Source: Alphaproteobacteria bacterium (GTDB lineage: Bacteria > Pseudomonadota > Alphaproteobacteria > Puniceispirillales > UBA1172). From it: DNA of 14,201 nucleotides. The position numbers and the translations under genes were made by a program. This document shows, one piece after another, positions 7,413 to 13,807 of this stretch. The notes beneath the pieces are model-generated. The model worked only from the letters and a program-made list of their open reading frames with translations, did not search any database and was not told the origin of the DNA. Location of the stretch: assembly GCA_023259875.1 (NCBI GenBank), contig JALRFL010000222.1, positions 1 to 14,201 of the forward strand. The letters run 5' to 3'. Each line of letters opens with the position of its first letter. Position 1 is the first letter of the stretch.

Positions 7413-8810
7413 ATGATAACCAGACGGCAATCTCTCAAGCATCTCTTGGCCGCCAGCACCACAATGTCTTTGCTGCCAAGCTTCAGCCTAGCTCAGGTAA
7501 CACAAAGCCATTATGCCTTGACCGCTTCGCTAGCCAACCATCAACTGGGCCCTAATGATGCCCCATCAACCCCATGTTGGCTTTATAACGAAACTTCCCC
7601 GGGGCCTCTCATCACCGCCATGAAGGGGGATAATCTAAAAGTAGAGTTCATCAATCATCTTCCTGAACCAACAACCATTCATTGGCACGGTATCCGCATT
7701 GATAATGCAATGGATGGGGTAGCTGGAGTAACGCAACCACCAATTCCGTCTGGTGGCTCTTTCACCTACAGCTTCACCGTTAAGGACAGCGGAAGCTTCT
7801 GGTATCATTCCCATAACAAGTCTTGGGAACAGGTGGCGCGGGGGCTGTATGGCGGCCTCGTTGTTAAAGATTCTCCGGATGAGCTGGGATCAGATGATCT
7901 TTTTCTGATCGCCGATGACTGGCGTCTTGATGAGAATTTTGCCATCCACGAAGACAGTTTTGGCGCACTTCACGACGCCGCTCATGCTGGCCGATTTGGC
8001 AACTGGCTGACTATCAATGGCAAAAGCCAACCTGATATCACTGTGCCCAGCCATCGCTACCTGCGGTTACGGCTATGCAATACGGCCAATGCGAGGCCAC
8101 TTCATTTCGCCTTTAGCGACTGGCAAACCATGCAAGTGGTGGCACTTGATGGCGCTCTTTGTCAGCCTTTTGAAGTCACGAATATCCGCCTTGCGCCCGC
8201 CCAACGCGCTGATCTGCTTATCAAGATTAATGATAGACCATTAACCCTGAATGAGGTCAGCCATCCCGATGGTCTGGTCGTTGCCAGATTGATACCAGAG
8301 CCAAGCCTTAACACCGCCCCACCAAAGGTTTCACTGCCTCTTAATCCCCAGCCTTGGTATCCCCTGCCTCAACTAGATGAAGCGCGCATCATACCTATTC
8401 ATATGCAAGGTGGCGCCATGGGCAACCTTGGCGGTGCCATGCATGGTGGCAGGATGCATTCACTTCGTGAATTGGCATCTGAACAAGGCAAGATCTGGGC
8501 GTTTAATGGCATTGTTGGCGGCCCTCATGAGCGCTTGGCGGAACTATCTCAAGGTGAGGTAGTGGTCTTGCGGATTTGGAACGACAGCAGATGGGAACAT
8601 GCTATGCATCTGCATGGGCATCATTTCTGGGTGGCGTCGCGTGAATTTGGTCACAGCCCAAGGGCAGTGTTGCGAGACACCTATCTCATGGCGCCTGATG
8701 AACGCGCCGATCTGATCTTTATCGCCGATAACCCCGGCAAATGGCTTTTTCATTGCCACATGATGGAACATCACGCCGCTGGCATGGTAGGGGTTATTGA
8801 GGTAACCTAA
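7413..8810 (+). CDS. Tat-exported three-domain multicopper oxidase (CueO/laccase-like)
   Basis: A 465-aa periplasmic multicopper oxidase that would oxidise Cu(I) or organic substrates and reduce O2 to water. The N-terminus MITRRQSLKHLLAAS has a twin-arginine motif followed by a hydrophobic stretch and a cleavage region near SLAQ. All copper motifs are present: HWHG (90-93), WYHSH (130-134), HAMHLHGHHF (396-405) and HCHMMEHHAAGM (447-458). C448, H396 and H453 would bind type 1 copper, with M458 as axial ligand. Residues 330-349 carry a Met/His-rich insert (HMQGG, AMHGG, RMHS) reminiscent of the CueO methionine-rich segment, which suggests a copper-handling role. It lies downstream of moaA with its own intergenic region. 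A laccase-type substrate cannot be excluded. Confidence 0.93.
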   Translation: MITRRQSLKHLLAASTTMSLLPSFSLAQVTQSHYALTASLANHQLGPNDAPSTPCWLYNETSPGPLITAMKGDNLKVEFINHLPEPTTIHWHGIRIDNAMDGVAGVTQPPIPSGGSFTYSFTVKDSGSFWYHSHNKSWEQVARGLYGGLVVKDSPDELGSDDLFLIADDWRLDENFAIHEDSFGALHDAAHAGRFGNWLTINGKSQPDITVPSHRYLRLRLCNTANARPLHFAFSDWQTMQVVALDGALCQPFEVTNIRLAPAQRADLLIKINDRPLTLNEVSHPDGLVVARLIPEPSLNTAPPKVSLPLNPQPWYPLPQLDEARIIPIHMQGGAMGNLGGAMHGGRMHSLRELASEQGKIWAFNGIVGGPHERLAELSQGEVVVLRIWNDSRWEHAMHLHGHHFWVASREFGHSPRAVLRDTYLMAPDERADLIFIADNPGKWLFHCHMMEHHAAGMVGVIEVT

Positions 8811-8871
8811 CATGCGCTAGCACATCGGTAGCCACCTTTCTTTACTGGGTTTTTCAGAAAGCGTAACAAGC

Positions 8872-9513
8872 ATGAGCACGCAACACACCATTACACCGCA
8901 ATTTCATCAGCTGTGGCCTACGCAATTGATGGAACTCACCCTGCCAGGTCATGAAATGGCCAATCCAGTTCTGGCTGATTTTGTTCTTCAGGCTAATGCC
9001 AGCCGCGATGATATGACGGCCCAATACCTCAATGATAATATTTTCATGATTGATCATCCGGCTCTGCAATGGCTAAACCAATGCTGTCATCAGGCCATTT
9101 TGGATTATGCGCGTAATTTGGGCATTGATTATGATCTTGATTTCGCTATTCAAGGCTGGCCAAATGTAAATATGAAGGGTGATTATCACAATCTGCATAA
9201 CCATCCGCATTCATGGCTTAGTGGCACGTATTATATTGCTGTTCCTGATCAGTCCAGCGCAGACCAGTTTCGATCTGATCTCAATTTTGCGGCAATCAGT
9301 TTCTATGATCCCCGACCCCAAGCCAATATGAACGCCATTCGCGGTGATGGACAGATTGATCCGGAACATCGGGTTCAGCCACAAGGTGGACAATTATTGT
9401 TATGGCCTTCGTTTCTGCACCATTTTGTGCATCCAAACGGCGTGGATATGCCGCGGCTTTCTATCTCTTTCAATGTTGTGCTGAAATGGAAAAAAGAATA
9501 TCTGCCCTATTGA
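8872..9513 (+). CDS. TIGR02466-like putative 2OG-Fe(II) oxygenase
   Basis: A 213-aa protein resembling the TIGR02466 family of putative 2-oxoglutarate/Fe(II)-dependent oxygenases. The conserved core is GDYHNLHNHPHSWLSGTYYI (103-122), rich in possible iron ligands (H106, H109, H111, H113). It is followed by SFYDPRP (143-149), GQLLLWPSFLHHFVHPN (173-189; H187 is the likely distal ligand) and PRLSISFNVV (194-203; R195 may bind 2-oxoglutarate). It has no signal peptide and is probably cytoplasmic. The start has only a weak ribosome binding site. It lies 61 nt after the multicopper oxidase and may be co-transcribed. Its stop overlaps the convergent protease gene. The substrate is unknown. Confidence 0.8.
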   Translation: MSTQHTITPQFHQLWPTQLMELTLPGHEMANPVLADFVLQANASRDDMTAQYLNDNIFMIDHPALQWLNQCCHQAILDYARNLGIDYDLDFAIQGWPNVNMKGDYHNLHNHPHSWLSGTYYIAVPDQSSADQFRSDLNFAAISFYDPRPQANMNAIRGDGQIDPEHRVQPQGGQLLLWPSFLHHFVHPNGVDMPRLSISFNVVLKWKKEYLPY

Positions 9514-10244
9514 TCAAACACCCCATCCGCTTGCCAATATTCTAATGCCTCAATGATAAGTGCCGCGCTAACAGCAAAATTAACGCCTGCATCAATATCT
9601 GCCTCTTTGGTGAAAATGGCATCCACCATACCGATGAGGTCACCTGTCCCTGTTATCAACGCCCCGCCTGATGCGCCGGGGTTAACCGCGGCGTCTGTCT
9701 GAACAAAATCCTCAATCGCATTGAACCCTATCTTTTGGCGTCCTGTTGCCGAAACCACCCCACAACTCAAACTCAACCCCAAGCCAAAACTGTTGCCGAT
9801 AACACAAACATGACGACCGGGGAAAAGTGGCTCAAGGCTTGGCGTTAGTGCTGGCGCGGCTTGATCAACTTTAAGCAAAGCCAGATCACGATCAATATCT
9901 ACAACCACTAGCCGTGCCGGAAGAATTGATCCATCATGGCGGCGAATATGAATAGTTTCAGCAGAAGTAATCACATGTGCGGCGGTTAAAATAAATCTGC
10001 TGCGCAGGTGTTCTTTTGCCGAGCTGGTTGAGATTAGGCTATCTGCTGGTGAAATATAAATGCCGCTTCCTTCAGGCGCAGTCCCTGGCGGCGCCCCAAT
10101 ACCGGATTGGGCGTAGCCTGGCCATTTGGGCAATACGCTTACCACTTTTTCATTGGCGTTACGCCATGTCTCTTCACCATGATCTGCCTTAACTGGCATC
10201 ATAAATACAAACAGAATGATGGCGGCTTTGAGGGTGATATTCAC
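9507..10244 (-). CDS. exported trypsin-like serine protease (S1, HtrA-like catalytic domain without PDZ)
   Basis: A 245-aa protein with a signal peptide (residues 1-20, cut near VKA-DHGEE) and a trypsin-fold domain. The triad is H90 in LTAAHV, D120 in DRDLALLKV and S192 in NPGASGGAL. The last is usually NPGNSGG, so A191 replaces the common Asn. QTDAAVNPG and GVNFAVSA are HtrA-like, but there is no PDZ domain. It would act in the periplasm. The start is a GTG at 10244, 4 nt after the stop of the 41-aa gene, with no strong ribosome binding site, so translational coupling is likely. It is the last gene of the formate dehydrogenase operon, which suggests processing or quality control of the exported complex, but this is inference. 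Confidence 0.85.
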   Translation of the reverse strand: MNITLKAAIILFVFMMPVKADHGEETWRNANEKVVSVLPKWPGYAQSGIGAPPGTAPEGSGIYISPADSLISTSSAKEHLRSRFILTAAHVITSAETIHIRRHDGSILPARLVVVDIDRDLALLKVDQAAPALTPSLEPLFPGRHVCVIGNSFGLGLSLSCGVVSATGRQKIGFNAIEDFVQTDAAVNPGASGGALITGTGDLIGMVDAIFTKEADIDAGVNFAVSAALIIEALEYWQADGVFDQ

Positions 10245-10248
10245 CGCG

Positions 10249-10374
10249 TTAGTTTACGCGCACCATTTCACCCGTCATTATGCTGGCTGTTTCCATCCCC
10301 ATATTTGACAAAATGGCATAAGCCACCAGTGAAATAATAATAGCCGCAAGGCTTGATCGTATTAACATATCCAT
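10249..10374 (-). CDS. 41-aa single-span membrane protein, hypothetical
   Basis: The sequence reads ATG at 10374 to TAA at 10249 and encodes 41 residues starting MDMLIRSSLAAIIISLVAYA. A strong AAGGAG lies 9 nt before the ATG. Residues about 8-22 form one hydrophobic helix after a short basic N-terminus, and a polar tail ends in EMVRVN. It fills the gap between the propeller-cytochrome gene (stop at 10396) and the protease (start at 10244) with 21 and 4 nt spacing, so it is clearly in the operon. I do not recognise a family. Small single-helix subunits often stabilise membrane redox complexes, so an accessory subunit of the dehydrogenase is a reasonable guess. Confidence 0.72.
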   Translation of the reverse strand: MDMLIRSSLAAIIISLVAYAILSNMGMETASIMTGEMVRVN

Positions 10375-10395
10375 GTGTTTTGCTCCTTATCGTGA

Positions 10396-11760
10396 TTAAT
10401 TATCGGTCGTGGTCATCGTTTTAAGAAAAGTGATCAAATCTTGTCTATCCTTATCATTTTTCATGCGCTGAATTGGCATCTTGGTCCCTGGTGTCACCTG
10501 ATCAGGGCCATCTCTAAAGAGGGCATTGATCGTGTCCTCGTCCCAGATAATATCTGAAGTTAACAAGGCATCTGAATAGCTGTATCCTTCGACTGATCCT
10601 GCTTTTCGCCCAAAAACCCCATAAAGTGTTGGCCCAGCCCGTCGTTTATCATCCGCGATCAGCGTGTGGCAAACGCTACATTTCCGGGCAAATTGCCTTT
10701 CGCCATTACTCATCTCTCCGGTTGGGTGAAACCGACGATTCTGGTAATTGGCATCTGTTAATGTCACCTCTGCCGTATCAATTTCCCACGCGGTGAGGTA
10801 ATCATCAAGTCCAGCAACCATGAGTGTCTTTTGATCAGGCATCATCACCAAACCCCATGATGGCCCATTTATGACGACAAAATCTTTTTCCACCTCACCA
10901 GTTTCCGCATCTAAGATCACCACCCGACCTTTTGAATTGCCAAAGGCAATCTGCCCCTTTGACGGACTCCAATATAAAGACAACACAGGGTCGCGCTCAC
11001 CTGCCACAGTTACCAATTCTTGCCGCGTATCTAGTGACACCAGTTTTATTGCCCCATCTACTGTGCCGTAATACAATTGATTTTTGTCTTCAAAAACCCT
11101 GAATATATTTACCCCCCACCCATTCCGAACCAAGCTGCGAATATAAATATCACCATCCAGATCCCAATAACGCAGATGCCCGTCATAGCCTGCGCTATAT
11201 AAATGTGAACCGTCATCAGAAAACTGGACGGCGTTAACAGGCCCACGATGGCCATTAATAAATCGCTTATCACTAGGATTTGCAATTGGCCAGATACCTA
11301 TCTTGCCATCCCAACTGGCGCTAGCCAGATATTGGCTATCCTCACTAAAATTGAGATGCACGACTTTTCCCATATGGCCTTCAAGCCGAATTGGCTCTGC
11401 ATTTTCAGCATCATTGATCAACTGCTCAAAGTTCCAGAGAAGAATAAGATGATCATCACCCCCCGTCGCCAGCCATTTTCCATCTGGTGAGAAACTGCCT
11501 ATATTCACTGCCGCGTCATGATCAGTGATCACGGCCATTTCGGTCATATCATTTGCTTGCCATATGACTGCTGAATAATCAAAACTGGTGCTGATAAGGT
11601 ATTGTTGATCTTCCGACATGGCGAGCCCCTTAATTGGCCCGCCATGCGCCGTGTAGGTTGTGATTTCTGCGCTTGCAGAAAAACAAAAGACACAAGCCAG
11701 AGCAATGATGATTACCCTAAGCTTATGTCTTAATATGTCGACCACGCCCATCATGATCAT
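10396..11760 (-). CDS. exported WD40 beta-propeller fused to a c-type cytochrome
   Basis: A 454-aa protein with a signal peptide (about residues 9-31, ending CFSASA-EI). Seven WD40-like blades follow (about 34-335), with typical blade ends such as SFDYSAVIW, GGDDHLILLW, SWDGKIGIW and GYDGHLRYWD. A class I cytochrome c domain closes the protein, with heme motif CSVCH (361-365), GPTLYGVFGRKAG, and an axial Met in PGTKMP (M428). I chose the ATG at 11760 because it starts a proper signal peptide, lies 16 nt after the gamma-subunit stop, and is preceded by GGATGG. The frame stays open upstream to 11856 but would overlap the cytochrome b gene. Its position next to the gamma subunit suggests a periplasmic electron-transfer partner or assembly platform for formate dehydrogenase. 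Direct evidence for that is lacking. Confidence 0.9.
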   Translation of the reverse strand: MIMMGVVDILRHKLRVIIIALACVFCFSASAEITTYTAHGGPIKGLAMSEDQQYLISTSFDYSAVIWQANDMTEMAVITDHDAAVNIGSFSPDGKWLATGGDDHLILLWNFEQLINDAENAEPIRLEGHMGKVVHLNFSEDSQYLASASWDGKIGIWPIANPSDKRFINGHRGPVNAVQFSDDGSHLYSAGYDGHLRYWDLDGDIYIRSLVRNGWGVNIFRVFEDKNQLYYGTVDGAIKLVSLDTRQELVTVAGERDPVLSLYWSPSKGQIAFGNSKGRVVILDAETGEVEKDFVVINGPSWGLVMMPDQKTLMVAGLDDYLTAWEIDTAEVTLTDANYQNRRFHPTGEMSNGERQFARKCSVCHTLIADDKRRAGPTLYGVFGRKAGSVEGYSYSDALLTSDIIWDEDTINALFRDGPDQVTPGTKMPIQRMKNDKDRQDLITFLKTMTTTDN

Positions 11761-11776
11761 CACGCCATCCGAGAAA

Positions 11777-12880
11777 TTACTCGGCTGGCTTTGCTTTCGA
11801 TCGGCCTCCACCTTTATTGGTAGCTTTAACGGATGCTTTATCTTTATCTTTTTCATCCATTTCTTCTACCCAAAGGCCGTGGTGTTCCTTGGCCCAATTC
11901 TTGTCAACCTGACCAGAATACATGGCATCAAATGCACCTTCCATGCCCACCGATCCGATATAGATATGGGCAATAATCATCACTATCAGCACCAATGAAA
12001 CAATGGCATGCCACACTTGATTATATTGCTGTTCTTCGAGTGGGGTTAGATTGGTTGGCAAATCAAAGCCAATAGTGTTCAGAATCCCAAATGTTTTTGA
12101 GAACATATGTGTTTCATATGGGAACAATAAGGCAATGCCAGACATACTGACCGACAACCCACCAATCATCACTGCCCAGAAAATAATCTTTTGTCCAGCA
12201 TTAAACTTTCGAGCAGGAGGATGCGCCCCTTTGGAAAACATACCGCCACCTTGCTTGATCCACTGCAGATCAACTTTTGACGGAACATTGTCACGCACCC
12301 AGCGAACAAAGGCCAAGCCTAGCCCTGTCATAAAGGCAAAGGCGATATAATTGTGAACATATTTTCCTGCCATGGTGATGCTCGCAAAAGCCTCTTTGCC
12401 TATCAAAGGAGCCAGAAAATACCTACCATATAACAGGTTGAGGCCTGTTAACGCCAATAAGACAAAGGAAATAGCCATCAGCCAATGAGCAAACCGATCA
12501 AGCGCGGCAAAACGCTCAATTGTTTTCCCTGAAGCGCCTTTTTCAATCAGAATTTTTCCTCGCCAAGAATAAAACGCAACAAGCAGAAAAATAATGCCAA
12601 AAATGCCGGCAGCACCATAGTAAGATACAGGACCATTTCTAATCGCTCGCCAGTTATCACCCTCTGATTGGATCATAATTTTGGCTAATTCATTTTTGAT
12701 TTGTGTATTTCCTTCGTTGCCTTGGCGAATATAACGCCACAAATCTGCATCTGAATTTACCCCTAAGCTTTGTCCCGGCACTTCACCAGCGGTCTGAGCT
12801 AAAGCACCATCAGAATTCATAAAGATGCCGCCAGCAAACGCCACTAACAGGAACAGAAAACAAAATCTTCTGATGTTCAT
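11777..12880 (-). CDS. formate dehydrogenase gamma subunit (membrane cytochrome b)
   Basis: A 367-aa di-heme cytochrome b of the FdnI/FdoI family, which anchors formate dehydrogenase and passes electrons to quinone. The N-terminus has a signal-like helix ending GALA-QT, then a soluble segment (about 30-85), then membrane spans near 87-104, 132-151, 174-193, 232-253 and 291-311. Candidate heme ligands are H132 (RFAHWLM), H176 (KYVHNYI), H291 (QVWHAIV) and H305 (IAHIYIG). GSVGMEGAFDAM is a familiar family stretch. The leading exported segment is absent in short E. coli-type gamma subunits. The C-terminal tail from about 340 is charged and repetitive (Lys/Asp/Gly rich). GAGGAT lies before the ATG. 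The gene follows the lipoprotein by 27 nt. Confidence 0.92.
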   Translation of the reverse strand: MNIRRFCFLFLLVAFAGGIFMNSDGALAQTAGEVPGQSLGVNSDADLWRYIRQGNEGNTQIKNELAKIMIQSEGDNWRAIRNGPVSYYGAAGIFGIIFLLVAFYSWRGKILIEKGASGKTIERFAALDRFAHWLMAISFVLLALTGLNLLYGRYFLAPLIGKEAFASITMAGKYVHNYIAFAFMTGLGLAFVRWVRDNVPSKVDLQWIKQGGGMFSKGAHPPARKFNAGQKIIFWAVMIGGLSVSMSGIALLFPYETHMFSKTFGILNTIGFDLPTNLTPLEEQQYNQVWHAIVSLVLIVMIIAHIYIGSVGMEGAFDAMYSGQVDKNWAKEHHGLWVEEMDEKDKDKASVKATNKGGGRSKAKPAE

Positions 12881-12907
12881 GGTCGTATCCTCACAAGAGT
12901 CATGGTT

Positions 12908-13108
12908 TTAGTTGTAACTTTGATATCTGCTACGCTGTATCAGGTTATTAACAACAATATCGGAAAGCGATTGGTCTGTCTTACCCTGATAATTCCCCTT
13001 ATCATAGCTAAGAGGCCTACCTTGCTCTTCTTTTCTGCAAGCCGATATTCCCATGGCAAGCATTATCATGAGCATAGCATTTATGGTTAGCTTGGTTATG
13101 TTGCGCAT
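12908..13108 (-). CDS. small lipoprotein in the formate dehydrogenase operon
   Basis: A 66-aa protein with a lipoprotein signal: basic start MRNITK, a Met-rich hydrophobic stretch, and lipobox ISAC with C24 as the lipidated residue. The mature part is only about 43 residues (CRKEEQGRPLSYDKGNYQGK and onward), charged and ending in an Arg/Tyr/Ser-rich tail. I chose the ATG at 13108; the frame can be extended only to a TTG at 13123. GGGG lies about 11 nt upstream. It sits between the beta and gamma subunit genes in the same direction. I do not recognise a named family. A membrane-attached assembly or stability factor for the dehydrogenase is an inference from position. Confidence 0.75.
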   Translation of the reverse strand: MRNITKLTINAMLMIMLAMGISACRKEEQGRPLSYDKGNYQGKTDQSLSDIVVNNLIQRSRYQSYN

Positions 13109-13163
13109 TTGGTTAAACCCCAAGAATCCCTAGCCATGACCTAATCCATGGCAAAGGTTAAAA

Positions 13164-13194
13164 TGGGCGGAAACTTAATATAAGTTTCCGCCTA
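13164..13194 (-). terminator. strong hairpin just after the beta-subunit gene (attenuator or mRNA end)
   Basis: A perfect 12-bp inverted repeat, GGCGGAAACTTA (13166-13177) with TAAGTTTCCGCC (13181-13192), has a 3-nt loop and can gain a G-T and an A-T pair outside. It starts 11 nt after the fdh3B stop. On the minus strand it is followed by CATTTTAACC rather than a clean T tract. It may therefore act as a leaky terminator or as a 3' stabiliser that lets fdhA-fdhB message exceed the downstream genes. Confidence 0.6.
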
Positions 13195-13205
13195 AAAGGT
13201 TTTGC

Positions 13206-13796
13206 TTAGGATTTGATGGAGTAGGCTGTACCCCAACCCCATGCCCCAGATCCAAAGCCACGAGCAACTACACGCTCGCGGAAGATGTTTGAGACTTGAT
13301 CGCCATCACCGGCAAGCAATGCCTTGGTTGAACACATTTCTGCACAAATTGGCAGTTTGCCTTCAGCTAAACGATTGCGTCCGTATTTCTGGAATTCATC
13401 CTCAGACATATCGGTTTCAGGCCCACCCGCGCAGAAGGTACATTTATCCATCTTACCGCGTGAACCATAATTCCCAGCCTGTGGATATTGCGGCGCACCA
13501 AATGGGCATGCATAGAAACAATACCCACAACCAATGCAGAGGTCTTTTGAGTGTAAGACCACACCTTGATCTGTTTGGTAGAAGCAATCCACAGGGCAAA
13601 CAGCCATGCATGGCGCATCAGAACAGTGCATACAGGCAACAGAAATAGATCTCTCACCCGGCTTACCATCCTGAATGGTTACCACACGACGACGGTTGAT
13701 ACCCCAAGGAACTTCATGTTCATTTTTACATGCAGTCACACAGGCATTACATTCAATGCAGCGTTCAGCATCACATAAGAACTTCATTCGTGCCAT
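13206..13796 (-). CDS. fdh3B: formate dehydrogenase beta subunit, four-cluster ferredoxin (FDH3 type)
   Basis: A 196-aa iron-sulfur electron-transfer subunit that takes electrons from the catalytic subunit. Sixteen cysteines form four [4Fe-4S] sites: C13/C16/C19/C23 (CIECNACVTAC), C55/C58/C63/C67 (CMHCSDAPCMAVC), C87/C90/C93/C97 (CIGCGYCFYAC) and C119/C122/C151/C155. Length and sequence fit the FDH3 beta type. There is no C-terminal membrane helix like that of E. coli FdnH, so docking to the gamma subunit must differ. The N-terminus has no signal, as expected for a subunit exported in complex with a Tat-bearing partner or kept in the cytoplasm. GGGAGG lies before the ATG, in the 11-nt gap after the alpha subunit. 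Confidence 0.95.
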   Translation of the reverse strand: MARMKFLCDAERCIECNACVTACKNEHEVPWGINRRRVVTIQDGKPGERSISVACMHCSDAPCMAVCPVDCFYQTDQGVVLHSKDLCIGCGYCFYACPFGAPQYPQAGNYGSRGKMDKCTFCAGGPETDMSEDEFQKYGRNRLAEGKLPICAEMCSTKALLAGDGDQVSNIFRERVVARGFGSGAWGWGTAYSIKS

Positions 13797-13807
13797 AGTA
13801 ACCTCCC

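Noticed and set aside
8836..8861. CTTTCT...AGAAAG inverted repeat between the multicopper oxidase and the oxygenase
   Set aside because: A-T rich 6-bp stem with a 14-nt loop and no T tract after it; not better than chance.
11761..11856. 32-residue N-terminal extension of the propeller-cytochrome
   Set aside because: It would overlap the gamma-subunit coding region and place a non-signal sequence before a good signal peptide. The ATG at 11760 explains everything better.
13367..13669. Overlapping frames opposite or beside the ferredoxin subunit
   Set aside because: They are shadows of a gene whose 16 cysteines and length match its family exactly.
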